From Morganella morganii_D (GTDB lineage: Bacteria; Pseudomonadota; Gammaproteobacteria; Enterobacterales; Enterobacteriaceae): a DNA stretch of 64,000 nucleotides. The notes under the pieces were generated by a model, which saw nothing but the letters and a program-made list of their open reading frames with translations, did not search any database and was not told the DNA's origin. The translations under genes were made by a program, and so were the position numbers. How positions within the stretch are numbered: position 1 is the stretch's first letter; every line of letters begins with the position of its first letter. Location: contig CP173058.1 of NCBI GenBank assembly GCA_044772875.1, forward strand, positions 2,604,001 to 2,668,000, written 5' to 3'. Shown piece by piece: positions 1 through 8,323 of the stretch.

Positions 1-1247
1 TATCAAAATTCTTTAAATTTGTATCGATATCAATATCACCAGCAGATATAATTTGAGCGGATTTATTATTCAACTTACCACTGTTAATAAAAATTCCATT
101 TGTAGATGCCAACCCTAATTTCGCTCCAATAGTCGATGTATTATTCAAATCAGCGCCATTTGTGTTTATCGTTAATAAATCGTCACTGGCAATATAAGAT
201 TTATCATTTTTAAGCACACCACTGTTAATTGTTACAGGACCTATTGACGAGACATTACTACCAGCAAGATTTGAAAATGTTTTGTTATTTGTATTAATCG
301 TGATTGATTTAGATGAGACAATTTTACTTGTACTATTTGATAATACATCTTTACTATCTATATCAATATCACCTTTTGATGAAACTTTACCTTTTGCATT
401 CTCAATTGAAGCTTTTTGCGATAATTTTATGCCACCTTCTAAACTGGCAATTTTACCTGCGTTTTTAAGTGGTGATTTACTCTCTGTACCTACATACGTT
501 AATTTGTGAGCATTAATTTCTGCATCAGAATCGACTTGCAGGCTATATTTACTGGCTACACCAGATACTGCTACTTCCGTTACTTCATCATTATTTATAT
601 CAACCTGGTTTGCGCCGGTAGTTACTTTTACATGACTGTTATTAGCATCTATCACTCCACTAATTAATATATTTCTGGCAATCAGGTCAATATTCTTAGC
701 TGACTCTTCAAATTTAGTATTACCTGAAATTGTTAAGTTACCACGTTCTACTTTGTATCCTGTGTCAGGATTAAATTTACCGGTCGTTAAAACAACATTA
801 TTGCTATCAATAAAAGTACAGCTACTACATGTAATTCCTGATGGATTGGAGATGATAATTTTTGCGTTGCTTCCTGCAATTTCTATTGGTCCATCTAAAA
901 CACTTGGCTTTTTAGCATCTACCTCTAAAAGAATAACATCTGCAGACCCTGATAATAAATTTTCATTTCCTTTTATGATACCTGCTAATGTTGTCTCTGT
1001 ATTATTATTACTATTATTGAAGACTAATCCCGATTCTGTAACATTAAATGAGCTCACTGTATTTTTTGAAAATCCATTATCTGTAGTTGCAATGTTAAAT
1101 ATTTCAGTACCACTTTCTTTTATTGTTTTTTCAAAACCAGTTAATTCTTTCGAATCAGTGCTGGCTAATGTCGTTGAATTTAGCGCTGTGAAAATTGAAA
1201 AAATTATAAGTTTCACCTTGAAATACTTTTTATTTTCTCTTTTCAAA
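1..1247 (-). CDS. TpsA-like filamentous haemagglutinin/haemolysin adhesin, 5' part (truncated by window edge)
   Basis: The minus strand stays open for 415 codons and runs off the left edge. The start is a TTG at 1247 with GAGG eight bases upstream. Residues 1-29 form a basic then hydrophobic Sec-type signal peptide ending in LAS. Residues of about 35-210 resemble the TPS (haemagglutination activity) domain: FNVTESGLVFNNS near 68-79, and NPSGITCSSC at 134-143 with the CxxC pair found in ShlA/HpmA-like proteins. The rest is Ser/Asn/Thr-rich beta-helix-type repeat sequence (SKGDIDIDSK, SAGDIDIDTN). Family knowledge: such proteins are secreted through a TpsB outer-membrane pore and act as adhesins, haemolysins or contact-dependent toxins. 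No tpsB is visible here, so it is expected beyond the left edge. The gene is far more AT-rich than the eut operon, which suggests transfer. The effector end, and so the exact role, cannot be seen. Confidence 0.82.
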
Positions 1248-1782
1248 ATAATTACCTCAAGTTATTAAAAGCAATATGCAGATGTTGCTTTTTCATACTA
1301 GGCAAATGATTAGTGTTTTCAAGAAAAAATATCTTTTTGATTTCTTGTTTTAACTTCAATTAATTGAAATGGTATTTTACTTATTGTTTTTGTTGGTTAT
1401 TCTTCATAATCACTTAATTTAATATGTCGGCAATTAATTTTAGATGGATAACTACTATATTTAAATGACAAGCTCCGGTCATTACTGATTAATCATTCTC
1501 AGCAGAATTATAGTTTTGGTTATTTAATCTTATAACTTATTAAATTCATTGGATTCACTGAGTTTATTGAGCAATAATAATCATTGATATTATATTAATG
1601 GATATAGACGTTGGTTATAGATAGTTTGCATTTAAATTAATTATATATATTGGGATAACAGCTGCCGTACGGAGAAATGATCCGGGTAGCAAAAAATCGG
1701 CAACGAAAATAATCAGGAAGGAAATAAATCAGGGACTCAGTAAACAATACCAGCCCCGTGAGGAAGGACTAAAAATAATAAT
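1248..1782. other. AT-rich intergenic stretch between adhesin and eutR
   Basis: No reading frame with a plausible start and ribosome site was found on either strand. The stretch holds the 5' untranslated region of the TpsA-like gene and the region downstream of eutR. Two sequences recall the shared eut/cbi motif: ATGTCGGCAATTAATT near 1424 and CAAAAAATCGGCAAC at 1690-1704. No convincing terminator hairpin follows eutR. Confidence 0.5.
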
Positions 1783-2817
1783 TTACATCAACCGCTTACC
1801 TAATGTTACCGACGGTTTTTCATTAAATAAGCGCTGATAATCTGTGGCGAACTGACCTAAATGCCAGAATCCCCACTGCATCGCAGCGTCTTTGACTGTA
1901 GTTTGTTTTGAATACGGACTGATCAGTTCACGGCGCACTGCATTCAGGCGGATGGTTTTCAGATAGGCATTCGGGCCGATACCCAGCACCTGCTGGAAGG
2001 CATTCTGCAATGTACGGCGACTGACATACAGCTCATTACACAACTCCAGCACTGTCACCGGTTCGGTGGCATTCTCAAACAGGTACTCACGGGCTTTGGA
2101 CACCAGTTTCAGGTAGTTCACACGGTTGGTGTAGTGCTCATCCGCAACGGTGCTGGCATCTTCCAGTAATCCCAGAAATGCCGTCAGCAGGTTATGACTC
2201 AGGACACGGCTGACTGTACGGTTACGTTCCTGCTCAATTTTGGAGTGCCAGAGGGCATGGCGGATATACTGCCAGATCGCCTCTTTTTTGAAGGGGTTCA
2301 CACCCACAGCCGGATTTTCACTGAGCAGATTCATCAGCCGTTCCGGGTTTTGCAGCACTACCGAGTGCTTTTTCAGGATATCGTGAGAAATCACCAGTCC
2401 CTGGATGTGGTAGTCATCCGGCGTGCTCAGTTCAAATTCTTTGCCGCCCGGACGCACTGCGATTTTCTGCCGGCACAGCATCTGATTGCCGATATAGCCG
2501 GTATTCTGCTGTTCCCCGGGAATGCCGAACCAGAAGGCATTCGGCCAGACCATACAGGACTGACGCAGGGAGAGGTTGGTGTATTCGTGGAACACCTGAA
2601 GGCCGTCAAACAAAGTTTCTGTCAGTTCCCCTTCAAACCGGCCCGGCGACAGCTGATCATACAGCTGCTGCCAGGCAGTGATGGAACATGCCTGTTCGTA
2701 AGCATCATGTGTATAGCGCTGTGTAAAATTCTGCTCAATCACGATAGGACTGAGATCGCGGTCATGCGGCACTTCATCATTAAGGTGATGTAAATCTGGT
2801 ATGATTTTTTTCATCAT
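1783..2817 (-). CDS. eutR: EutR, AraC-family activator of the ethanolamine operon
   Basis: This is a protein of about 344 residues that matches EutR over its length. The N-terminal sensor part contains VWPNAFWFGIP and RPGGKEFELSTPDDY. The C-terminal AraC/XylS double helix-turn-helix contains ELCNELYVSRRTLQNAFQ and AMQWGFWHLGQFATDYQ. In Salmonella and E. coli EutR activates eut transcription when ethanolamine and AdoCbl are both present. I chose the ATG at 2817 because GGGGA lies about eight bases upstream; an in-frame ATG at 2847 lacks this, and 2814 is also possible. It is the last gene of the eut operon, as in Salmonella, so it probably amplifies its own expression. Here two pdu-type genes separate it from eutK. 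Confidence 0.95.
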   Translation of the reverse strand: MMKKIIPDLHHLNDEVPHDRDLSPIVIEQNFTQRYTHDAYEQACSITAWQQLYDQLSPGRFEGELTETLFDGLQVFHEYTNLSLRQSCMVWPNAFWFGIPGEQQNTGYIGNQMLCRQKIAVRPGGKEFELSTPDDYHIQGLVISHDILKKHSVVLQNPERLMNLLSENPAVGVNPFKKEAIWQYIRHALWHSKIEQERNRTVSRVLSHNLLTAFLGLLEDASTVADEHYTNRVNYLKLVSKAREYLFENATEPVTVLELCNELYVSRRTLQNAFQQVLGIGPNAYLKTIRLNAVRRELISPYSKQTTVKDAAMQWGFWHLGQFATDYQRLFNEKPSVTLGKRLM

Positions 2818-2852
2818 TATTTTTTCCCCAAAATGAACGGCCGCCATAAATA

Positions 2853-3407
2853 TTAACCAGCGACCAATTGCTGCCAGAAATCGGGATGAGGATTCGGTAC
2901 AACCATGCTGTAAACCAGCGCACCTTTATCTGCGGCGACTTGTGATGCGGCTTTTTTGGCGGTTTCGACGTCTGCGACATCGCCGCTCATCACAAAGTAA
3001 CATTTACCCCCGATACCATACGCCATATGAAGACGGATTAACGTGACGCCTGCTGCTTTAACGGCAAAATCCGCCGCCTCAATGCAGGTCGCAACACTAA
3101 AGGTTTCCACGACCCCGACGGCTTCACGGGCATTTACATCCGTTACGCCGCCGATGGCAGGCAGTACATCCGGGTGGATATTACTGAGCAGAAATTCATC
3201 CACTACCTGTGCGCCGCCTTTTTCGACACCGCACCGCATCGCCTGCTGTGCGGCGGCAACATCACCACCGACCATCACCACATATTTGCCGGGGCACACA
3301 GTTTTGCCCATCAGCAGGGTGACTTCCGCACTTTTGAGCATGAAGTCGGTGACTTCCATCCCCTTGGCGATACTGGACAGTTCCACCATCGCAATCGCAC
3401 TGTGCAT
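2853..3407 (-). CDS. pduT: PduT-like tandem-BMC-domain shell protein
   Basis: The 184 residues contain two consecutive bacterial-microcompartment (BMC) domains, at about 4-85 and 96-180. The length and sequence match PduT of the propanediol compartment: ELSSIAKGMEV at the start, SNIHPDVLPAI between the domains and HMAYGIGGKCYFVMSGDV in the second. PduT trimers carry a [4Fe-4S] cluster at the central pore and are thought to pass electrons through the shell. The Cys in GIGGKCYFV lies where the PduT cluster ligand sits (family knowledge). It directly follows the PduS-like gene, the usual redox partner, and precedes eutR. EutK was the alternative, but a separate EutK with its own C-terminal domain is encoded at 4755-5318. 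Confidence 0.9.
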   Translation of the reverse strand: MHSAIAMVELSSIAKGMEVTDFMLKSAEVTLLMGKTVCPGKYVVMVGGDVAAAQQAMRCGVEKGGAQVVDEFLLSNIHPDVLPAIGGVTDVNAREAVGVVETFSVATCIEAADFAVKAAGVTLIRLHMAYGIGGKCYFVMSGDVADVETAKKAASQVAADKGALVYSMVVPNPHPDFWQQLVAG

Positions 3408-3409
3408 AG

Positions 3410-4762
3410 TTATTCCTTCTCTATCGTGACAGCCGCACTGTCAATATGACGAACCACTCCACTGATGCTGGCGTGAACCGGTGCACCCAGTGCTTTTTCC
3501 GGGATAGCGGCGATCAGCATGCCCGCCGTGACCTTATCCCCTTCACTGACAACCGGCACCGCCGTTGCACCGATATGCTGGCGCAACGGGATAATCACCT
3601 GCTGCGGTGCATAGATGGCATCGGTCATCGGCGCTTTGTGCATAAATTCCGTCAGTTCCAGACGACGGACAAGGCGTTTGACCGGCAGCATGCGGTGCTG
3701 AGCCATCGGATCTTCTGGGCGCAGCTCACCTTCGTAACGGATCCCTTCTTCGCGCAGTTTCACTTTCAGCATCTGGTTCAGGCGCATCGGCGAAATTTCC
3801 ACCGGGCAGGACCAGGCTTCACAAATCGCACATTCCGAGCAGGTCAGTGCCGCAACCACAGCTGACGGCGCAGAGATCTGCTCATAACCCACTGCACGGA
3901 CAATCAGATGCGGCGGCAGTTCATGGCCGATTATGTGACGCGGACAGAGCTCGGTACACATTCCGCACTGTTCACATACGGTACGCGCCTGATTGATCAC
4001 GGTGCGCTCCGGACGGGTCCGGCGCTGAATTAAAATATGGTCATCCGGCAGGACTAATAAGCCGCCGGTGGTTTTGGTTACAGCATCATCAAGGGACGTC
4101 TGTAATTTGCCCATCATCGGCCCGCCGTTGATATACGCCGGGTTGCTGATGGTGGCTCCGCCTGCCAGCGCCAGCACTTCACGCAGTGTGGTGCCGACCG
4201 GGACGGAAACGGTAAGAGGATGATGAACAGCGCCGTTTACCGTTAAAACACGGTGCGTCACAGCCTGTTCCTGTTCAACGGCATAAGCCACATTGATAAG
4301 TGTCTGCACATTGCTGACCACCACACCGACAGAGAGCGGCAGTGCCGCAGGCGGCACCCGGCGGCCGGTAGCCAGCCAGATAGTGATCACTTCATCACCG
4401 GCCGGATAGACATCCGGCAAAATATGCAGACGGAGAGTTTCCGGTAACCGGGCATTCAGGATATCAATGGCTGTCTGATATTTCCCTTTGATGGCAATAA
4501 TGCCCTCTTTTGCCCCGGTCGCCCGCATGGCATACAGCAGGCCGCGGATCAGCGCATCCGCCTCACGGACAGCCAGTTGCTGATCCACCTGCAAAAGCGG
4601 CTCACATTCAGCCGCGTTGACCAGATAGATTTCCGCCTGTGCCGCCAGCTTGACGTGAGTCGGGAAACCGGCCCCGCCCGCACCGACGACCCCGGCATCC
4701 TGCACACGCTGACGAATGATTTCAGGCCCGCATCCGTGCAGACCCGGCATCAGATTACTCAT
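3410..4762 (-). CDS. pduS: PduS-like cobalamin reductase / RnfC-type flavoprotein
   Basis: This 450-residue protein aligns end to end with PduS. It has an N-terminal Rnf-Nqo51-type domain (GVVGAGGAGFPTHVK, VYPAGDEVLTIW-like segment with NAAECEPLL), then a SLBB domain. Two [4Fe-4S] motifs follow, CEQCGMCTELCP and CSECAICEAWSCP, and a C-terminal barrel ends GAPVHASISG. PduS reduces cob(III)alamin to cob(I)alamin for the adenosyltransferase inside the propanediol compartment. The start at 4762 has AGGAGGG eight bases upstream and overlaps the end of eutK by eight bases, so the gene is translationally coupled to the eut operon. In this setting it probably serves EutT and EutBC cofactor repair or NADH recycling (inference). 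Confidence 0.92.
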   Translation of the reverse strand: MSNLMPGLHGCGPEIIRQRVQDAGVVGAGGAGFPTHVKLAAQAEIYLVNAAECEPLLQVDQQLAVREADALIRGLLYAMRATGAKEGIIAIKGKYQTAIDILNARLPETLRLHILPDVYPAGDEVITIWLATGRRVPPAALPLSVGVVVSNVQTLINVAYAVEQEQAVTHRVLTVNGAVHHPLTVSVPVGTTLREVLALAGGATISNPAYINGGPMMGKLQTSLDDAVTKTTGGLLVLPDDHILIQRRTRPERTVINQARTVCEQCGMCTELCPRHIIGHELPPHLIVRAVGYEQISAPSAVVAALTCSECAICEAWSCPVEISPMRLNQMLKVKLREEGIRYEGELRPEDPMAQHRMLPVKRLVRRLELTEFMHKAPMTDAIYAPQQVIIPLRQHIGATAVPVVSEGDKVTAGMLIAAIPEKALGAPVHASISGVVRHIDSAAVTIEKE

Positions 4763-5318
4763 CGCGGTTTCCCTCCTGTTTAACCCGGTAACGGCTGCCG
4801 CGTTTGCGCAGTTTTCCCTGTTTAAACAGGTTTTCCAGTACATCGCGGCTGTCCTCTATCAGGCAGCTGAAATGCATGGCCGCTTCTCCGGCGGTCACGC
4901 CGTGGCGGTGTTTGGCACCGGCGGCAAAGGTTATCATGGCATCCGCATCCGGCGCAGCGGCAGACACTGCCGCCGCAGGTGCCGGTTCAGCGGCAGGAGC
5001 CGGAACCGGTGCCGGAGACTGCGGTTTAACCTTAACCGGCACACCACTGAAGCCGGTGACCAGCCATTCGGTATCACCATCCGGACGACCGATAACCTTA
5101 TGACCGATCACCTTACCGGTGCGGTTTGCGGCCGCAATGCCCGCATCCACCGCTGCACGGCACGCCGCCAGATCGCCTTCAACAACAAGCGTCACCATCC
5201 CAGGGATCACCATTTCATAGTTAAGGATGCGGACATTGGCCGACTTCAGCATCGCATCCGCCGCATCAATGCCGGACACCAGGCCGTATACTTCCAGTAA
5301 TCCCAGTGAATCGATCAT
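4755..5318 (-). CDS. eutK: EutK, BMC shell protein with C-terminal winged helix
   Basis: This 187-residue protein starts with one BMC domain (about 1-90, GLLEVYGLVSGIDAADAMLK). An Ala/Pro-rich linker follows (about 100-130), then a helix-turn-helix-like C-terminal domain (HGVTAGEAAMHFSC, LFKQGKLRKRGSRYRV). That last part matches the EutK C-terminal domain, thought to bind nucleic acid inside the compartment. EutK is a minor ethanolamine-microcompartment shell component. The linker is longer than I recall for E. coli EutK (166 residues). The 3' end overlaps the PduS-like gene by eight bases. Confidence 0.93.
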   Translation of the reverse strand: MIDSLGLLEVYGLVSGIDAADAMLKSANVRILNYEMVIPGMVTLVVEGDLAACRAAVDAGIAAANRTGKVIGHKVIGRPDGDTEWLVTGFSGVPVKVKPQSPAPVPAPAAEPAPAAAVSAAAPDADAMITFAAGAKHRHGVTAGEAAMHFSCLIEDSRDVLENLFKQGKLRKRGSRYRVKQEGNRDE

Positions 5319-5365
5319 GACCTTTCTCCTGTGTTAATGACTGAACTGACGACTGACTGCACTAC

Positions 5366-6025
5366 TCAGGCGCGCTGAATAGGATTGCGCGCGATATCCA
5401 GAACGGCTTCACTGAAAGCATCACAGGCTGCTTTACATGCTGCCTGGCTGCCGGTCAGGAAGGCTGCTGAGTAGTTGGTTTCTGACGGAGGCGGCACATA
5501 CGTTGCCAACTGCACGTCAGCAGCTTTCAGCGCGGCATCGATACCGAAAGTGGCTTCCAGCGGCGGTGCCACCAGATACGCAATCGGATCACCGTGTTTG
5601 ACTTTGTCGCCGTCAGACAGGTAAGAACCGGTACGGGAAACCAGATGCGCCAGGAATGCAGTATCTTCTTTGTCGTTCGCCCATTGGAATGCCGCGCCGG
5701 ATTCGATATTCGCGACCATCGCATCCAGACCCGCACGCACTTCCGCCGGGTTCGGACCACCAAGAATAATCATCACTTCACCGGAGGTCGGTGATGGTGA
5801 GTTTGACGCCCCTGCATACAGGGAACGTCCGTAAACCACTTCCACCAGTGCTTGTTTGGTGGCTTCGTCAGCGGCAATGTAAGCCACATCATCGGAGTCT
5901 GCGGTGATAAGACCCAGACTGCGGATGTGTTTCGGTAATTTCAGTTCACGGCAGAAATCTTCGTGTGCATTGGCGATAAGACGCATCGCTGTCACGCTCG
6001 GCCGGATAAGATCTAATGCAGGCAT
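5366..6025 (-). CDS. eutL: EutL, trimeric tandem-BMC shell protein
   Basis: The 219 residues match EutL in length and sequence (MPALDLIRPSVTAMRLIANA at the start, EVMIILGGPNPAEVRAGLD near the middle). EutL is a circularly permuted tandem-BMC pseudohexamer whose central pore can open and close and which binds ethanolamine. It lies between eutC and eutK in the conserved eut order. Nothing is missing from the reading frame. Confidence 0.96.
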   Translation of the reverse strand: MPALDLIRPSVTAMRLIANAHEDFCRELKLPKHIRSLGLITADSDDVAYIAADEATKQALVEVVYGRSLYAGASNSPSPTSGEVMIILGGPNPAEVRAGLDAMVANIESGAAFQWANDKEDTAFLAHLVSRTGSYLSDGDKVKHGDPIAYLVAPPLEATFGIDAALKAADVQLATYVPPPSETNYSAAFLTGSQAACKAACDAFSEAVLDIARNPIQRA

Positions 6026-6038
6026 ATTCAGTTCCCCG

Positions 6039-6932
6039 TTAACGGTTCATGTTGATACCGGACGCTTTCTGCTCCAGCATGCGTTTGGCTAAATCGACGA
6101 TAACCGCGGCGGCTTCCACCGGTGGTGTACCGGCGCGGTGAATGTTCGAGATACAGGTGCGGTCGGCTTCCACCGTACCCGCGACAGTCGGTGAGTACAC
6201 CGCATAGCAGGAGAGGCTTTCAGACTGACCCAGCCCCGGACGTTCGCCCACCAGCAGGATAACCACTTTCGCGCCGAGCACTTCACCGGCCTGGTCTTCA
6301 ATTTTCACGCGGCCGTAACGGACGAAGAACGGTGTGCCCACTTTCAGGCCGGATTGCTCCAGACCTTTCATCAGCGGCGGCAGAATTTCGTCGTAGTTTG
6401 CAGTGATCGCATCGGTGGACAGACCGTCGGAGATAATGACCTGCACATCCGGCGCCTGCACACACTTGGTTTTTAGCAGTTCAATGGATTCTTTGTTCAG
6501 AATACGCCCCATATCCGGACGGGTCAGATACTGGTTTTTGTCTGTGATTTCAGACTGTAACTCCAGCAGGTTCTGTTTTTTCACCCATTCCGCCGGGACT
6601 TCTTTCAGTACGGTATCCTTGGAACGCGAGTGGTCCGCCAGGAAACGCAGCAGGCTCTGGGTGCGCGGACGCACACCAGCACGGCCGGAGCAGACACGGG
6701 AACCGGTGCTGTTACGCAGTTCCTGTAATACTTCCGTACGGTGCGGGTTCTGAACACCGATCCACTGTTTCGCTTCCGGTGAACCGAGATCCCACTCAAC
6801 GGATTCAACGGACGTACTACCCTGATTCAGCACAGCCTGCGTTGCCGCGGCAACCGCCTGTACGTTTTCGCCCGTGTGTCCCATCTGAGCCATCACGCTG
6901 CGAACGATGTCATTAATTTGTTTTTGATCCAT
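6039..6932 (-). CDS. eutC: EutC, ethanolamine ammonia-lyase small subunit
   Basis: The 297-residue protein matches EutC (E. coli 295). With EutB it forms AdoCbl-dependent ethanolamine ammonia-lyase, which converts ethanolamine to acetaldehyde and ammonia. Conserved stretches include GRAGVRPRTQSLLRFLADHS, DGLSTDAITANYDE, LLVGERPGLGQSESLSCY and the late CISNIHRAGTPPVEAAA, which help form the cobalamin-binding interface. The N-terminal MDQKQINDIVRSVMAQM is an amphipathic encapsulation-type helix, similar to that at the start of EutE, and probably targets the enzyme to the compartment. Confidence 0.97.
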   Translation of the reverse strand: MDQKQINDIVRSVMAQMGHTGENVQAVAAATQAVLNQGSTSVESVEWDLGSPEAKQWIGVQNPHRTEVLQELRNSTGSRVCSGRAGVRPRTQSLLRFLADHSRSKDTVLKEVPAEWVKKQNLLELQSEITDKNQYLTRPDMGRILNKESIELLKTKCVQAPDVQVIISDGLSTDAITANYDEILPPLMKGLEQSGLKVGTPFFVRYGRVKIEDQAGEVLGAKVVILLVGERPGLGQSESLSCYAVYSPTVAGTVEADRTCISNIHRAGTPPVEAAAVIVDLAKRMLEQKASGINMNR

Positions 6933-6950
6933 GGTGATTTACCCCGAAAA

Positions 6951-8312
6951 TCAGAAGAACAGTGACGGATCGCCGGCACGATTGGTAAGACGCCCGTTTT
7001 CCATCAGACCCATTTTTTCCAGCCAGGCTTCGAATTCCGGCGCAGGGCGCAGGCCGAGTAACTGACGGACAGTCGCGATATCATGGAACGCAGTGGTCTG
7101 GTAGTTAAGCATGATGTCATCACCCAACGGCATACCGATGATGAAGTTACAGCCCGCAGAGGCCAGCAGGATCATCAGGTTTTCGTTGAGGTTCTGATCC
7201 GCATCCGCATGGTTGGTGTAACAGCAGTCACAGCCCATGGAGATACCGCTCAGTTTGCCCATAAAGTGATCTTCAAGACCGGCGCGGATGATCTGGCGGT
7301 CGTTATAGAGATATTCAGGTCCGATAAAGCCGACAACCGTGTTCACCATGAACGGATCATAGTGACGGGCCAGGCCGTAGTTACGGGCTTCCATAGTCAC
7401 CTGGTCAGCACCGTAGTGAGCGCCCGCTGACAGTGCGGAGCCCTGTCCTGTTTCAAAGTAGAGGCAGTTAGGACCGGCGATACGGTTGTACTGTGCGCCG
7501 ACGTGGCGGGCTTCGTCCAGCATTTCCAGCTCAACACCGAACTCGCGCAGACCTTTTTCACTGCCGCAGATGCTCTGGAAAATCAGGCCGCCCGGTGCAC
7601 CGCGTTTGATGGCTTCCATTTGTGTGGTGACGTGTGCCAGCACACACCCCTGAGTCGGGATTTCATATTTATCAATGATGCCGTAGACAGCATCCAGCAC
7701 GCGGCTGAGGTTATCCACATCGTCCGTTACCGGGTTCACACCGATAACCGCATCACCGCAGCCGTAAGAAAGACCTTCGTAAATTTGTGCCACGATACTC
7801 TGCACTTCGTCACGGGTATCGTTCGGCTGTAAGCGGCCGCTGAAGTGGCCCGGCAGACCCATGGTGTTATTCGCACGTTTAACGACAGGAATTTTCTTCG
7901 CGCCGTAAATAAGGTCTGCATTGGAGCAGATTTTTGCCACCCCGGCGATGACTTCAGACGTCAGGCCTTTGCGCAGAAGATTAATGTTATCGAGAGAGGT
8001 GGTATCGCTCAGGACATGCTCACGCAGCTCACCGATAGTCCAGTTTTTAATCCGGTTGTATTCGGTTTCGTTGATATCGTCCTGGATCAGACGGGTTACG
8101 CAGTCCTCTTCATACGGAACGACAGGGTTGTTGCGGACATCCGCGATAGTCAGTTCAGACAGCACTTGTTTTGCTGCCACACGTTCCTGTGCGTTACTTG
8201 CCGCGACACCCGCCAGGATGTCCCCGGAGCGGAGTTCGTTAGCTTTCGCGAGAACGTCTTTCACGTCCCGGAACTGGTAGGTCTGACCAAACAGCGTGGT
8301 TTTTAATTTCAT
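6951..8312 (-). CDS. eutB: EutB, ethanolamine ammonia-lyase large subunit
   Basis: The 453 residues match EutB (heavy chain, TIM barrel holding substrate and AdoCbl). Visible conserved segments include KIPVVKRANNTMGLPGHFSGR, GLSYGCGDAVIGVNPVTD, NCLYFETGQGSALS and GISMGCDCCYTNHADAD. It sits 18 bases upstream of eutC and is transcribed just before it, which suits stoichiometric assembly of the two subunits. It is the main AdoCbl consumer of this operon. No defect is visible. Confidence 0.98.
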   Translation of the reverse strand: MKLKTTLFGQTYQFRDVKDVLAKANELRSGDILAGVAASNAQERVAAKQVLSELTIADVRNNPVVPYEEDCVTRLIQDDINETEYNRIKNWTIGELREHVLSDTTSLDNINLLRKGLTSEVIAGVAKICSNADLIYGAKKIPVVKRANNTMGLPGHFSGRLQPNDTRDEVQSIVAQIYEGLSYGCGDAVIGVNPVTDDVDNLSRVLDAVYGIIDKYEIPTQGCVLAHVTTQMEAIKRGAPGGLIFQSICGSEKGLREFGVELEMLDEARHVGAQYNRIAGPNCLYFETGQGSALSAGAHYGADQVTMEARNYGLARHYDPFMVNTVVGFIGPEYLYNDRQIIRAGLEDHFMGKLSGISMGCDCCYTNHADADQNLNENLMILLASAGCNFIIGMPLGDDIMLNYQTTAFHDIATVRQLLGLRPAPEFEAWLEKMGLMENGRLTNRAGDPSLFF

Positions 8313-8323
8313 ATTACGTTCCC

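Noticed and set aside
282..1268. Plus-strand open frames of 75 and 171 codons in the left end
   Set aside because: They are shadows of the minus-strand TpsA-like gene, which has a signal peptide, TPS-domain motifs and an uninterrupted frame; the plus-strand proteins match nothing I know.
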